Shown one piece after another: positions 60,720 through 61,216 of a stretch of DNA of 61,216 nucleotides. Source of the stretch: Clostridia bacterium (GTDB lineage Bacteria; Bacillota; Clostridia; Oscillospirales; CAG-272). The DNA lies in assembly GCA_017517745.1 (NCBI GenBank), contig JAFWYJ010000061.1, positions 1 through 61,216 on the forward strand, written 5' to 3'. Both the position numbers and the translations under genes were made by a program. How positions within the stretch are numbered: the stretch's first letter is position 1; every line of letters begins with the position of its first letter. A model generated the notes under the pieces. The model ran no database searches, was not told where the DNA came from, and worked only from the letters and a program-made list of their open reading frames with translations.

Positions 60720-60964
60720 AAAGGACGCGTTTTGTGGGGATGCGTTTTTTGAAAAAGGACGCGATTGTGGGGAAACTTTTTGAGAAAAGTTTCCCCACAC
60801 CCCTTCAAAAACTTTTATCGCATTGGGCATGAACGTAATTGTTTATCTGTACGCTCGACGATTCAATCGCTCTCGCGGCCATTTTGGGACCACTAACCCA
60901 AAATGGCTTTTATATTTGTTTTATCCACGGAAAGGTGCGCAAAATTGGGATTTATCGGTGTCTC
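60720..60964 (+). repeat. Dispersed composite repeat, copy 3
   Basis: It has the same order of parts as copies 1 and 2. These are GGACGCG segments, a GTGGGGAAACTTTTTG hairpin (about 60760-60800) that may terminate the galactokinase-type gene, CACCCCTTCAAAAACTTTT, TTATCTGTACGCTC, the CCATTTTGGG palindrome (60879-60906) and AAAATTGGGATTTATCGG. It is most like copy 2, with which it shares the longer 3' part. Confidence 0.87.
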
Positions 60965-60965
60965 C

Positions 60966-61076
60966 CCCTCTCAGTCATCTTACGGTGACAGCTCCCCCAA
61001 AGTGGGAGCCCAATGATAGCCTCTCCCTCTGGGAGAGGTGGCAGGCGTAAGCCTGACGGAGAGGGCAATCTCCCCA
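60966..61076. repeat. Palindromic repeat related to 24175-24318
   Basis: The first module reads CCCTCTCAGTCATCTTACGG, then GTGACAGCTCCC...GGGAGCC. The second reads GCCTCTCCCTCTGGGAGAGG, then TGGCAGGCGTAAGCCTGACGG and AGAGGG. Both modules match those in the 24.2 kb element, but in swapped order. The rest of the window to 61216 holds AT-rich sequence with GATGTT/GATGTGATGTT short repeats and no supported gene. Confidence 0.75.
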
Positions 61077-61216
61077 ACAAATCAAAATTTGAAGTACAAA
61101 AAAACAGATTCAAACAACTTTTCTTGCCATTTTGGGTGGAGAAGTGATGTTTTTTGCTCACGCAAAAAATGATGTTACTCGCCTTGCTCGTAAATGATGT
61201 GATGTTTGCCTTCAAA

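Noticed and set aside
1-61216. tRNA, rRNA, tmRNA and classical riboswitches.
   Set aside because: I scanned spacers for cloverleaf ends, T-loop GTTCGAATC-type sequence and known riboswitch cores and saw none. A covariance-model search would be needed to be certain.

Overview
The window looks like a chromosomal segment of an uncultured, gut-type member of the class Clostridia (Bacillota). The evidence is Gram-positive housekeeping genes (ribonuclease Y, ZapA, a YerC/TrpR-like regulator, a DUF5685 protein, an UPF0210/PFL protein with an ACT partner), strong AGGAGG-type ribosome binding sites, many TTGACA-17-TATAAT promoters, and a moderately GC-rich coding sequence set between AT-rich spacers. 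No rRNA, tRNA, CRISPR array, prophage or transposase was found. Taxonomy below class level cannot be read from the sequence alone.

Layout. 1-7.3 kb: two large secreted GLUG-repeat proteins face away from each other around an ACT/PFL pair. The left one runs off the window; the right one ends in an endonuclease/exonuclease/phosphatase (EEP) domain. 7.5-12 kb: an orphan solute-binding lipoprotein with an 11-copy acidic hexapeptide tract, a Nudix/AlkD-like pair and 6-phosphofructokinase. 12-18 kb: a carbohydrate locus, araC-EEP-GH20-like on one strand and a GH127 beta-L-arabinofuranosidase on the other. 18-25 kb: D-lactate dehydrogenase, rpsO-pnp, a degenerate VanY-like protein, and an AT-rich Xre regulator bounded by inverted repeats. 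25-34 kb: recG, then four tandem EEP paralogues plus a metallo-beta-lactamase-fold hydrolase, divergent from a second GH20 enzyme. 34-38 kb: a glycyl radical enzyme, its activase and an AraC regulator. 38-42 kb: yerC, a methyltransferase and hslO, then a third GH20 enzyme. 42-52 kb: potABCD, zapA and a U32 protein, and a polar amino acid ABC transporter whose binding protein appears circularly permuted. 52-61 kb: two HAD phosphatases, small membrane proteins, a DnaJ-domain protein, rny, and a galactokinase-type kinase, ending in dispersed repeats.

How the genes fit together. Three GH20-type proteins, a GH127 enzyme, a galactokinase-type kinase, PFK and D-lactate dehydrogenase point to fermentative growth on amino-sugar or arabinose-containing glycans, with AraC regulators as local switches. 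The most distinctive signal is the repeated association of EEP-fold phosphodiesterases with GH20 proteins. One pair is translationally coupled, a four-gene EEP array is divergent from another GH20 gene, and a secreted GLUG protein carries an EEP domain behind a region like the non-catalytic N-terminal domain of hexosaminidases. The substrate is unknown; cleavage of phosphodiester-decorated glycans is my hypothesis.

Spacers are rich in dispersed hairpins: about eleven copies of a GGGGG...CTTTTTGAAAAG...CCCCC type, a composite repeat of roughly 155-245 bases in three copies, and a palindromic repeat in two copies.
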